Source: Pseudoalteromonas luteoviolacea S2607 (GTDB lineage: Bacteria; Pseudomonadota; Gammaproteobacteria; Enterobacterales; Alteromonadaceae). From it: 64,000 nucleotides of DNA. Of the stretch, positions 1-7,650 are shown one piece after another; positions within the stretch are counted from its first letter, which is position 1; each line of letters begins with the position of its first letter. The stretch lies in assembly GCF_001625575.1 (NCBI RefSeq), contig NZ_AUXV01000008.1, forward strand, positions 62,001 through 126,000, read 5' to 3'. Below the pieces are notes generated by a model. It did not search any database. It saw nothing but the letters and a program-made list of their open reading frames with translations, and was not told the origin of the DNA. A program made the translations under genes and the position numbers.

Positions 1-989
1 TCGTCCAGAGAATTGATAAGTAGTCCTGATATACCGTTGAGCGGGGTTCTCATTTCATGGCTTATCTTAGATAAAAAGTAACTTCTTTCATCCAGTAGCA
101 TCTCGGCTTCACGGCGCTGCTCTTTGAGCGTTTCTCGAAGTTCTACAGACTGTGTAATATCCTGAATTGAGCCGAACAAACAGGTGCACTTTCCATCGGC
201 ATATTGAGTCTCGCCATGCCAAGACACCCATATGCACTTGCCCGTTACTGTCTTTACTTTTAGCTCTATTTCCCAAGGCTTAGCTGTTAACTCAGCATCA
301 GACAGTGAGCGCAAAAATTGCTGTTTGTAATCGTCGCATTCAAAGAGTGAGAGCCATAAATCCAATGTCGGTGTATCGTGATCTGGAAAATCATGAATTC
401 GTTTTGCTTGGTCACTCCAAAATAAATGCTGAGTCTCTAAATCTAATCTCCAACTTCCTATGGAAGCTACCTTTTCCATTTTCTCTAATGTTTTATAATT
501 GTCATGCAACACCGCCTCTGCTTTGCGCCGAGCAAACTCAGAGCCTAACCACTGAGCGAACAGCTCTACATAGTCAATATGCTCTAAAGTAAATGGCTCG
601 CTGATCTTTGGAGAAGAAAAATTGACGGTACCTAGCGTTTCATTTCCAACTCTAATCGGTGCTCCAATGTATGATTCTAGTTGAAAGTTTGAATAGCAGG
701 GATGAGTAGAAATTACACTGTCACCAGCATGGTGAAAACATAGTGCCTTGTCAGCTTTGAGCGTATGAGTACAGTATGTGTTGCCCAAATCAAAGCGACA
801 TTTTGGTGTGAGGTCCGGATTGTCTGACTCCACGTACAATATAACGTAGCTTGAGTCCACAACCTTACTCACAATAGCAATTTCCAATGAAAACACTTCT
901 AAACCAAACACAAGTAAAGATTGTATTTTCTGGTCTGTAGAAAGTGTCTGATCTGACACGATAGAGTGAAATTGCCTTAAAAAACTCAC
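1..989 (-). CDS. GAF-PAS sensor histidine kinase, N-terminal part (cut by window edge)
   Basis: The minus strand is open from a GTG at 989-987 to the window start, giving 329 residues. The start has a purine-rich Shine-Dalgarno (AAGAAGG) upstream. A GAF-like domain covers about residues 15-155. A PAS/PAC domain follows at about 170-285, with the typical end GSIQDIT. A short linker helix leads into a HisKA dimerisation helix with the phospho-acceptor motif SHEMRTPLNG, His at about 311. There is no signal peptide or transmembrane segment, so this is a cytoplasmic sensor. The ATPase domain and any receiver domains lie beyond the left edge. Kinases with this layout are often hybrid, and a free Hpt protein sits at 2693-3037, which could be its relay partner (inference). 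The ligand is unknown. Confidence 0.85.
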   Translation of the reverse strand, partial: MSFLRQFHSIVSDQTLSTDQKIQSLLVFGLEVFSLEIAIVSKVVDSSYVILYVESDNPDLTPKCRFDLGNTYCTHTLKADKALCFHHAGDSVISTHPCYSNFQLESYIGAPIRVGNETLGTVNFSSPKISEPFTLEHIDYVELFAQWLGSEFARRKAEAVLHDNYKTLEKMEKVASIGSWRLDLETQHLFWSDQAKRIHDFPDHDTPTLDLWLSLFECDDYKQQFLRSLSDAELTAKPWEIELKVKTVTGKCIWVSWHGETQYADGKCTCLFGSIQDITQSVELRETLKEQRREAEMLLDERSYFLSKISHEMRTPLNGISGLLINSLD

Positions 990-1166
990 CTTATGGTCCT
1001 TCTTCTTGTGCCAGTGCAAAGACTGCTAATGATAGCTCATAATCTGGCGTGTGCATGGAGTACGCTGATACGCTATGTATATATTATATGAAAAGATTTA
1101 CGTTTCAATGAGGTAATTTATTATCGACTCTATGTTTGTCGATTATGTAGACACCCAAAGCTCGGT

Positions 1167-1964
1167 TTAATTTTGTGAGAGGAGCTGAGTATGCAAAATG
1201 TCTCCGAGAGTTTTAAAGTAATCAAGGAGTATTTTAGAGAGTACATCACGCTCATGTGATAATAAAAACCCGCCCGACATCTCCAGCTTTGATTTTCTAA
1301 CGTCCGAAACGAGGAACTCATTTTCAATTGTGCCTTGATAGGCTATTGTGCATTCAAAGGCTCGCGCGGTTAACTCTTCTGGCAAGCTATAGTATATACG
1401 GCCAAACTGCTTATCTAACTTGACTGAACGACTGAAATACGAACTTGGTTGTTTCGCATCCTCACTCAGTAAAACTGACTTATATATATTGCTGAGCTTG
1501 TGATTGAGAGGGTGAATGAGGTTAGGGGGGTCTCTTAACCAAACGGAGGATGCAAAATCAGACGCGTTACAGGTTTCGAACAAATGCTTGCATATATAAT
1601 GGTCAAATGCGTGCCACCATTCGTGTGCTAGTGCACCACCACCAGCGTTTTTTGCTAATGCCAAAGTTCGTCGGCCTGGTTCATAATGCGCTTGCACGCC
1701 TTTTTGTCCGCCACTGCCAAATGCTAAATTTAAAGTCTGCCTTAAACCTATTGCTTGAGGAGGTAAGGATAAAATTTGTGCAAGGTCTGCGAGCGCATCA
1801 TATATTAAATTTGCAGCAACGTGTTGTTCTTGTTTAGTTACCCAGTTACCTAATATGATGGTCTTAAAGCCAAATGTGGCTTTTATTTCATCAAAGCAAA
1901 CCTGATCTCCAAACCGGTAGTCAGGTCCACTGCGCTTAAATTGCCGATTAAGCCGAGTCGTCAT
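1167..1964 (-). CDS. CLCA_X family protein with HExxH-type motif
   Basis: The product is a 265-residue protein without signal peptide that resembles the uncharacterised CLCA_X family of marine gammaproteobacteria. A conserved central segment reads GGGALAHEWWHAFDHY. Its HEWWH is an HExxH zinc-metallopeptidase-like motif, similar to the HEWGHALD motif of large polyvalent-protein (LPD1-type) domains. Conserved aromatic and Glu residues follow (YYSLPEELTARAFE). The ATG lies inside the 3' end of the upstream DTW gene (17-base overlap), so the two are probably co-transcribed and translationally coupled. A peptidase role is suggested only by the motif. The family name is recalled rather than searched. 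Confidence 0.65.
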   Translation of the reverse strand: MTTRLNRQFKRSGPDYRFGDQVCFDEIKATFGFKTIILGNWVTKQEQHVAANLIYDALADLAQILSLPPQAIGLRQTLNLAFGSGGQKGVQAHYEPGRRTLALAKNAGGGALAHEWWHAFDHYICKHLFETCNASDFASSVWLRDPPNLIHPLNHKLSNIYKSVLLSEDAKQPSSYFSRSVKLDKQFGRIYYSLPEELTARAFECTIAYQGTIENEFLVSDVRKSKLEMSGGFLLSHERDVLSKILLDYFKTLGDILHTQLLSQN

Positions 1965-2559
1965 TATCTAAATACCGTTCTCTTACATGTGGCGGCATAA
2001 ATTTGGTTTGTTCAGTGATCATACCTTGCAGTAATTTGTAGAGTGGTTTTGGGTCTATGCCGTCATAAACAGTTAAGAAGTAAGCGCACGCCTCTAAAGT
2101 AGACAAACTATACTTCTGTTCTGCTTTTCTGATCTTATATTGATTTTTAGGCGCACTATTGAATGAGATTTGTGGGAGCTCATTGAGCCATGGGTTTAAC
2201 ATTGCCAACTTGTGTGTTTTTTTCCACGTCCCGTCTAGCACAAACAAATAATCAATTCTTGTTTCTTCGGAGGTAGTATTTTCTATGGAGGCGGCATTTT
2301 CTCCTGGGTATAAAAGTGCACAATGATTATGTTTCGCAATGGCTTGTGCGTCGACGAAATCGCTTGGAGTCTCTCCAACAAAGACATGAATGTTTTTTAG
2401 TTGCAAACTAAGCAACCTCACCGTGTTTTTTGCCGCGGTAACCTCAGAGGGGTGCTGTAATACAACTAGGTGTGTTTTGTTCGCGAGCACATTCGATATG
2501 TGGTCGCATACACAAGTTTTTACAGAAAAGTGGCAATTTTTGCAGGTACTTCTTTTCAT
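1948..2559 (-). CDS. tapT: DTW domain protein, probable tRNA-uridine aminocarboxypropyltransferase
   Basis: The product is 203 residues. The N-terminus carries a putative zinc-binding set of cysteines (CKNC then CVCDH). The DTW-domain signature follows as LDGTWKKTHKL, with downstream conserved NQYKIRKAEQKYSLSTLEA. In E. coli the homologue (YfiP/TapT) transfers the aminocarboxypropyl group of S-adenosylmethionine to U47 of certain tRNAs (acp3U). Length and domain order fit that family. The last 17 bases overlap the CLCA_X gene. The gene is preceded by an AT-rich stretch that would hold the promoter for the pair. The enzyme class is well supported; the exact tRNA site is by homology only. Confidence 0.75.
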   Translation of the reverse strand: MKRSTCKNCHFSVKTCVCDHISNVLANKTHLVVLQHPSEVTAAKNTVRLLSLQLKNIHVFVGETPSDFVDAQAIAKHNHCALLYPGENAASIENTTSEETRIDYLFVLDGTWKKTHKLAMLNPWLNELPQISFNSAPKNQYKIRKAEQKYSLSTLEACAYFLTVYDGIDPKPLYKLLQGMITEQTKFMPPHVRERYLDNDDSA

Positions 2560-2692
2560 AAAAGGCCAGTGCGAGTTAAAGTGTTGGGTATATTAACATA
2601 TTTTTGTGGTTATCTTTGCCCTTGTGACGACTCTTAGCTAGCATATAGTAAAGAAAGGGTGTGTAAGGGTTCCACTACTGTAAAGGATTTTT

Positions 2693-3037
2693 ATGAGCAC
2701 GATAATTGACGAAACCTGCCTGGAAAACATGCAGTCTCTTTTGGGAGATCAATTTAGCGACACATTAGAGTTCTGTTTAACTGAGTTTGAGCGGTTAGAA
2801 AACGAAGTTAAAATGACCATAAATTCGGATTTAGAAGCCGCTACAAGGAATGCACATAGCTTGAAGTCTAATGCAGCACAGTTTGGTGCAATGAGCCTAT
2901 CTGATGTGGCAAGAAAAATAGAAATGGCATTACTCGCAAATGAAGTCGAAACAGCAAAAGCCGAAATTGATAATTTGAGCGAGCAAGTTGTTGCTTCAAA
3001 ATCAAAGTTACAGCATTGGATTACATCCAGCGTTTAA
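2693..3037 (+). CDS. Stand-alone Hpt phosphotransfer protein
   Basis: The product is 114 residues, almost entirely helical, with the Hpt signature NAHSLKSNAAQFGA. His55 is the predicted phospho-acceptor. The usual HxLKGxA core is recognisable, with Ser-Asn replacing Gly-Ser. It would shuttle phosphate between the receiver domain of a hybrid sensor kinase and a response regulator. The start is supported by AAGGA eight bases upstream. It is a single gene: its neighbours are divergent (DTW gene) or separated by 184 bases (alaA). The GAF-PAS kinase at the left edge is a candidate partner, but no receiver-domain protein is visible in the window. Confidence 0.85.
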   Translation: MSTIIDETCLENMQSLLGDQFSDTLEFCLTEFERLENEVKMTINSDLEAATRNAHSLKSNAAQFGAMSLSDVARKIEMALLANEVETAKAEIDNLSEQVVASKSKLQHWITSSV

Positions 3038-3221
3038 CTCTCGACACTCAAACTATTATTTTATGCTGTAAATCAATTTTGCATGGCCAAAGTCTACGTT
3101 GGGTTTGGCCCTTGTCTTGTTAATCATAAAAATCTCTATATTTCCTGTAATTAACACTTCTTAGACGCTTTTCAAATCTTTGCGTTATGGGTATGCTAGC
3201 CAAGGAATGGGGAGATATTTG

Positions 3222-4436
3222 ATGAACAAAATAAATAAAAGTAATAAATTAACGGGAGTGTGTTACGACATACGAGGGCCTGTATTGAGTCAGGCTCAGA
3301 AAATGGAAGATGAAGGGGTAAAGGTACTCAAACTAAACATCGGAAACCCTGCCGCATTTGGTTTTGATATGCCAGAAGATATGCATCGAGATATCATTCG
3401 TAACCTCCGTCAAGGACAAGGGTATTGTGACTCGAAAGGGTTATATTCTGCGAGAGTTGCAGTCTACCAATATTACCAACAGAAAGACTTTCCGAATTTA
3501 AGCGTAGATAATATTTTTATTGGTAATGGCGTCAGTGAATTAATTCAAATGGTGACGCAAGCACTATTAAACGATGGTGATGAAGTTTTAATACCAGCTC
3601 CGGACTATCCGTTGTGGACTGCATCGGTTAGGTTGTCGGGTGGCGTGCCTGTACATTACATGTGTGACGAATGTGCAGATTGGTTTCCTGATTTGGCAGA
3701 TATTCGTGAAAAAGTCACGAGTAAAACAAAGGCTCTGGTGCTCATCAACCCAAATAATCCAACAGGCTCGGTATATAGTAAAGAATTACTTGAAGGCTTA
3801 ATTGATATAGCCAGAGAGCATAATTTGCTTGTTTTGAGCGATGAGATTTACGAGAAGATTTTATTTGATGGGGCAGAGCATTTTTCAATTGGCTCTTTGT
3901 GTGACGATTTACCAGTTATTACTTTTAATGGGCTAGCTAAAACGTATCGTGCGGCTGGACTTCGCATGGGCTGGATGGTTGCGAGCGGCAAGGTATCGGC
4001 TATGCGTGACTTACTCGAAGGTCTAAATATGTTGGCCTCTATGCGGTTGTGTGCCAATGTGCCCGCACAATTTGCAATCCAACAAGCCCTAGGTGGGGTT
4101 CAATCTATTGATGATCTATTACTACCTGGTGGACGGTTATACGAACAAAGAAATATAGCATGGCAAGGGTTGAATGATATTCAAGGGCTTTCCTGCGTAA
4201 AGCCAAAAGGTGCACTTTATGCTTTTGCTAAATTTGATACTAAACACTTCAATGTAAAAAATGATGAATTAATGATGCTTGACCTATTACGAGAAGAGAA
4301 AATTCTGCTTGTGCATGGTCGAGCATTTAATTGGCCATCTCCTGATCATTTCCGCCTTGTATTTTTGCCGCATAAAGATGAACTAGAGCCTGCACTGCAG
4401 TCGATGAAACGTTTCTTTGACAGTTATAGGCAGTAG
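3222..4436 (+). CDS. alaA: Alanine-synthesising aminotransferase AlaA
   Basis: The product is a 404-residue fold-type I PLP aminotransferase, the length of E. coli AlaA (405). It converts pyruvate and glutamate to alanine and 2-oxoglutarate. Visible motifs are KLNIGNPAAFGF near the N-terminus, INPNNPTGSVY, DEIYEKI, and the PLP lysine in NGLAKTYRAAGLRMGW. A C-terminal substrate-binding arginine lies in FRLVFLP. I place the start at the ATG 3222, which has GGGGAG eight bases upstream and matches AlaA N-termini. An in-frame TTG at 3180 would add 14 residues with no ribosome site. It is monocistronic, ending in a strong terminator that it shares with the convergent M15 peptidase gene. Confidence 0.92.
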   Translation: MNKINKSNKLTGVCYDIRGPVLSQAQKMEDEGVKVLKLNIGNPAAFGFDMPEDMHRDIIRNLRQGQGYCDSKGLYSARVAVYQYYQQKDFPNLSVDNIFIGNGVSELIQMVTQALLNDGDEVLIPAPDYPLWTASVRLSGGVPVHYMCDECADWFPDLADIREKVTSKTKALVLINPNNPTGSVYSKELLEGLIDIAREHNLLVLSDEIYEKILFDGAEHFSIGSLCDDLPVITFNGLAKTYRAAGLRMGWMVASGKVSAMRDLLEGLNMLASMRLCANVPAQFAIQQALGGVQSIDDLLLPGGRLYEQRNIAWQGLNDIQGLSCVKPKGALYAFAKFDTKHFNVKNDELMMLDLLREEKILLVHGRAFNWPSPDHFRLVFLPHKDELEPALQSMKRFFDSYRQ

Positions 4437-4442
4437 CTACTT

Positions 4443-4477
4443 AAAATATGCCCCAAATTAAAATGGGGCATATTTTA
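4443..4477. terminator. Bidirectional terminator between alaA and M15 peptidase
   Basis: The 11-bp stem AAATATGCCCC / GGGGCATATTT is flanked by A-rich and T-rich runs on both sides. It therefore works for alaA on the plus strand and for the five-gene operon on the minus strand. The right arm runs into the stop codon of the M15 gene. Confidence 0.85.
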
Positions 4478-5158
4478 TTTTACAGTGCTACTAGCAACGT
4501 TTATTACATAGCGCTCATAGAGCTCACCCATGTTGTTAATAATGCTCTCTTTACCTAGGACATCGTACTGTGAAATTGCTTCACTTATTGCAGCAGCATC
4601 GATACTCACCGACATTTCGTTTGCGAGCTTAGCGTGACTAATATGCCAAGGTTCACAGGCGACGCCACCTCGATAAACATCATAAGGTTTATAAAAACCG
4701 AATTCGCCCATCGTCTGATCGAGCCATGCTGAAAACTCATAAAATGGACCGCTTTGTTCATATTCCCAAGGCTCAAGCTGTAAAGATTGCCCGTTGGTTA
4801 AGCAATTTGTAGCGTAAACATCCAAATCAGTCCCAAAATGATGCCGACTAGCACCGGGCAACGCTGAGAATAGCATGATGGCTTCAATCATGGCTTTACT
4901 ACTAAAACCGCTGGTATCAACGGCTTTATTATCAAGATCCAAGATAGGTCTGAGGCCACTGTACTTGGCGTTCCATATTGCTTTTTGGCGATGGAAGTCA
5001 CGGTGGGCAGAGGCGATTGCAAAATCAAAACCCGATGATTTTGCAGCTTGCATTAAACCATCCAAATCTGATTTAAGGCGGCGATGTATTTGGTTGCCAC
5101 TAAAATCGATTAAATGCGAACACTGTAGGCCTAAAGCTTGAAGTTGCAAATCGTTCAT
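4475..5158 (-). CDS. M15 family D-alanyl-D-alanine carboxypeptidase
   Basis: The product is 227 residues, VanY/M15B type. Zinc-site motifs are SRHHFGTDLDV (SxHxxGxxxD: His and Asp ligands) and EPWHISH (general-base Glu and third ligand His). An ASAHRDFHRQ segment matches the conserved substrate-binding Arg region (SAYRSYxxQ). Such enzymes remove the terminal D-Ala of peptidoglycan stem peptides. No signal peptide is obvious in the first 20 residues, unusual for an enzyme of the periplasm, so a cytoplasmic or recycling role is possible. It is the last gene of the ACT-EIIA-arsC-dapE operon, with a TAATG one-base overlap with dapE. Confidence 0.85.
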   Translation of the reverse strand: MNDLQLQALGLQCSHLIDFSGNQIHRRLKSDLDGLMQAAKSSGFDFAIASAHRDFHRQKAIWNAKYSGLRPILDLDNKAVDTSGFSSKAMIEAIMLFSALPGASRHHFGTDLDVYATNCLTNGQSLQLEPWEYEQSGPFYEFSAWLDQTMGEFGFYKPYDVYRGGVACEPWHISHAKLANEMSVSIDAAAISEAISQYDVLGKESIINNMGELYERYVINVASSTVK

Positions 5159-6309
5159 TACTTAGTGGCCAATAACTTTTCTAGAATGCGCTCATATATC
5201 AAAGCTAAGTCGTCAAGCGACTTAGCGCATACTTGTTCATCGACTTGGTGAATTGTTTTGTTTAAAGGCCCGAGCTCAATGACTTTACACCCTGTTTGAG
5301 CGATAAAGCGACCATCTGAAGTTCCGCCTGTAGTTTCAGGTGTTGCATTAACGCCAGTGATTTCTTTAATAGACTCAAGCGTTACATTCAAAAGATCTCC
5401 GGGTTCAGTCAAAAATGGTAAGCCATTCACCGTCCAGTTTAAGCTAAAGTCTAAGTTATGGGCATTTAAGATGTCCAAAACACCTTGTTGAAGTACTTCA
5501 ACCGTTGACTCCGTGCTAAATCGAAAATTGAACTGAATATCCACCGAGCCAGGGATCACATTGCCAACCCCAGTTCCGCCATGAATATTCGATATTTGAA
5601 AGCTGGTGGCCGGAAAATACGCGTTTCCTGTATCCCATTGTTTTGAACTCAACTCTGCAAGTGCAGGGGCAACTTCATGAATAGGGTTTCTAGCAAGGTG
5701 GGGGTAGGCTACGTGGCCTTGGATGCCTTTAACCTTTAAATGTCCCGTTAATGAGCCTCTTCGACCATTCTTTACCACATCGCCTAGCGTATCTCTTGAA
5801 GAAGGTTCACCAACTAGGCACATATCGATCTTTTCGTTTCGAGCTTCTAGCAGGTCAACTACTTTCGTGGTCCCGTTAATGAAGGGGCCTTCTTCATCTG
5901 AGGTAATTAAAAAGCTGATCGACCCTTCATGGTCTGGGTGCTTATTAACAAATCGCTCGGTTGCGACGACCATTGCAGCAAGAGAGCCTTTCATGTCGGC
6001 TGCTCCACGCCCATGTAAGATCCCGTCTTCGACTAGGCCTGCAAACGGTGGGTGACGCCAATCTTTTTCGTTACCAACTGGCACAACATCAGTGTGTCCA
6101 GCAAAACAAAAATGTGGCCCTTCAGTGCCTTTTCTAGCCCAAGTGTTTAGGGTATCGATAAAGAAATGCTCTTCAATATTAAACCCAAGCTTTTCTAAAC
6201 GCGCGTTGATTAAATGTTGGCAGCCCGCATCTTCTGGGGTGATAGAAGGGCGCTGAATCAACGCCGATGCGAGCTCAATCACGTCACTTAAAGGGGCTGA
6301 CTGGCTCAT
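5158..6309 (-). CDS. dapE: Succinyl-diaminopimelate desuccinylase
   Basis: The product is a 383-residue M20 metallohydrolase of the lysine / meso-diaminopimelate pathway. It hydrolyses N-succinyl-LL-diaminopimelate to LL-DAP and succinate using two zinc ions. Metal and catalytic motifs are GHTDVVPVG (His72), [25 protein letters not shown], and near the C-terminus [12 protein letters not shown]. An [11 protein letters not shown] segment is the DapE-specific signature. The start overlaps the arsC-like stop (ATGA), and its stop overlaps the M15 start, implying translational coupling. The yffB-dapE adjacency is the same as in E. coli. No oddities. Confidence 0.95.
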   Translation of the reverse strand: MSQSAPLSDVIELASALIQRPSITPEDAGCQHLINARLEKLGFNIEEHFFIDTLNTWARKGTEGPHFCFAGHTDVVPVGNEKDWRHPPFAGLVEDGILHGRGAADMKGSLAAMVVATERFVNKHPDHEGSISFLITSDEEGPFINGTTKVVDLLEARNEKIDMCLVGEPSSRDTLGDVVKNGRRGSLTGHLKVKGIQGHVAYPHLARNPIHEVAPALAELSSKQWDTGNAYFPATSFQISNIHGGTGVGNVIPGSVDIQFNFRFSTESTVEVLQQGVLDILNAHNLDFSLNWTVNGLPFLTEPGDLLNVTLESIKEITGVNATPETTGGTSDGRFIAQTGCKVIELGPLNKTIHQVDEQVCAKSLDDLALIYERILEKLLATK

Positions 6310-6653
6310 TTAAATATCTCTTGATATTGATCCGCTTTAAAGCCAACGTGTAGCGTAGAATCAACGTCGAGTATTGGACGTTTTATCATAGCGGGAGACT
6401 CAAGCATATGCTGCTTGGCAGTGGTCTCATTGAGGTTTTGCTTTTGCTCATCGCTTAGTGCGCGAAAAGTTGTGCCGCGCTTATTTAACACCGCTTCCCA
6501 GCCCAGCTGTTCAACGAATGCATCCAACATTTGCGGTGTTAATCCATCTTTACGGTAGTCGTGAAACGCAAACTCAATTTCGTTTTGTTGAAGAAATTTC
6601 TTTGCTTTTTTTATCGTGTCACAGTTTGGAATACCGTATAAAACTATACTCAT
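6306..6653 (-). CDS. ArsC/Spx-family reductase-like protein (YffB type)
   Basis: The product is a 115-residue thioredoxin-fold protein. The N-terminal [14 protein letters not shown] motif has a single cysteine (CxxxK type). The arsenate-reductase-family landmarks follow: [17 protein letters not shown] (here [12 protein letters not shown]) and [11 protein letters not shown] with the cis-Pro region. YffB of E. coli is a glutathione-linked thiol reductase relative whose substrate is unknown, and it lies directly upstream of dapE as here. The gene overlaps its neighbours by four bases on each side (ATGA). True arsenate reduction is not implied. Confidence 0.85.
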   Translation of the reverse strand: MSIVLYGIPNCDTIKKAKKFLQQNEIEFAFHDYRKDGLTPQMLDAFVEQLGWEAVLNKRGTTFRALSDEQKQNLNETTAKQHMLESPAMIKRPILDVDSTLHVGFKADQYQEIFK

Positions 6654-7156
6654 AATTTACATGCTCTTGCTAATGTTATAAGCGGATCTTTGCCCGCGTT
6701 GACTTGATTGAGAGGATAATAACACGGCCCCAATTTGTCCGCATTGAGAATTATCAGTGAGCCAAGAATTGGCGTGTCTTGTGGGACATCGTAGTAGCAT
6801 AGGACGTCGCCTGAACACACTGATTTCTTGCCAACGCTATGCTGTAATAGGTTTTCCATTTTTTTATATTCAGATGGGATATGTAAATGGATAAGAAGCT
6901 GAAGCCCAGACTCCGCGCGAATAACAAATTCGCAGCCTTGTTGAGTTGTCCTAATGATTTTACCTTTGCACGGTGCCAGCATTAGGGCTTGATTGGTTGT
7001 TACCATGACACCAATACCCAAAACTCCAGTTGAAAATAACTGCACAGGATGGTGATTTAAAGGCATTACCTTGCCTGAAAAAGGGCTGGCAATGTGTAGT
7101 AATGGATTCGCAATTTGCGTTATCGGTGCGTATTTGATTGGTGTTGAAAATATCAT
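6650..7156 (-). CDS. EIIA-Glc-like protein lacking the His75 equivalent
   Basis: The product is a 168-residue single-domain beta protein of the PTS glucose-specific IIA family. The phosphorylated histidine is retained at residue 90 in GLQLLIHLHIPS (E. coli Crr: GVELFVHFGIDT). The second active-site histidine, His75 in Crr, is Cys75 here (TQQGCEFVI); the alignment between the two sites is gap-free. In Crr, His75 assists phosphotransfer to the sugar permease, so a regulatory rather than transport role is likely (inference). No PTS EI, HPr or permease gene is nearby. It sits inside the ACT-arsC-dapE operon with ATGA and TAATG overlaps on its two sides. Confidence 0.8.
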   Translation of the reverse strand: MIFSTPIKYAPITQIANPLLHIASPFSGKVMPLNHHPVQLFSTGVLGIGVMVTTNQALMLAPCKGKIIRTTQQGCEFVIRAESGLQLLIHLHIPSEYKKMENLLQHSVGKKSVCSGDVLCYYDVPQDTPILGSLIILNADKLGPCYYPLNQVNAGKDPLITLARACKL

Positions 7157-7536
7157 TAAACGAAAAGGTAACCGTCTTTTTTGAGTGCTTGAATAGCGTT
7201 ATTCAATTGCTGCTCTTTTACCAGTATGTAGTCAGTATCGTAGGTTGAAATTGAAAATATAGACACGTTTGCTGCCGCTAAAACACCAGAGATATTTGAC
7301 ATAATTCCTGTGAGTGAAAAGCCAAGAGGCCCGATAATTTCGATAGCGCGCCAATAGGGCTCAGCGGCAAAGCTTTGTACTGAAACATGCGATGGGCATA
7401 CAATTGATAATTCTTCGGCTGTTTTTGCGATAAAGAAGATGTCTGAGTTTAGCACGCAAGCAGGAATACCCGCATCGCTATCTAAACTATGGATAGTAAA
7501 GTCTTGTTGTAGTATTTGTAGCGTTTGTTTTGACAT
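7156..7536 (-). CDS. ACT domain protein
   Basis: The product is 126 residues. Two ACT-like halves are visible: an N-terminal segment (residues 1-55) of the tyrosine-kinase-ACT / CASTOR type, and a C-terminal ACT domain with the characteristic IEIIGPLGFSLTGIMSNISGVLAAANVSIFSISTYDTDYILV. Such proteins bind amino acids and act as small-molecule sensors. It is the first gene of a five-gene coupled operon that contains dapE, which suggests sensing in lysine / diaminopimelate metabolism, but the ligand cannot be read from sequence. Its stop overlaps the EIIA-like start by one base. Confidence 0.8.
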   Translation of the reverse strand: MSKQTLQILQQDFTIHSLDSDAGIPACVLNSDIFFIAKTAEELSIVCPSHVSVQSFAAEPYWRAIEIIGPLGFSLTGIMSNISGVLAAANVSIFSISTYDTDYILVKEQQLNNAIQALKKDGYLFV

Positions 7537-7602
7537 ACTTGCGCTCTAACAGCATCGACTTATTCATAGTATAGGCAAGCATGATGAAAAGAAACCCTTT
7601 TG

Positions 7603-7632
7603 TGAAGAGAGAAGATAATTCTCCTCTCTTCA
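7603..7632 (-). terminator. Hairpin downstream of pta, no clear U-tract
   Basis: A perfect 9-bp inverted repeat, TGAAGAGAG / CTCTCTTCA with a 12-base loop, lies between the pta stop and the ACT-operon promoter region. On the minus strand it is followed by CACAAAAGGG rather than a T-run. It may act as a weak terminator or as an mRNA 3'-end stabiliser. Confidence 0.4.
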
Positions 7633-7650
7633 GCAAGTTAGGACTCGAGA

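Noticed and set aside
1948..2559. DGTW in place of a literal DTW motif
   Set aside because: Family members carry a D-x-T-W type motif, so this is not an anomaly.
3180..3221. Longer alaA start at TTG 3180
   Set aside because: No ribosome site; ATG 3222 has GGGGAG and gives the usual AlaA length.
6306..6653. Arsenate resistance gene
   Set aside because: No arsR, arsB or acr3 neighbour; position beside dapE identifies the YffB-type branch of the family.
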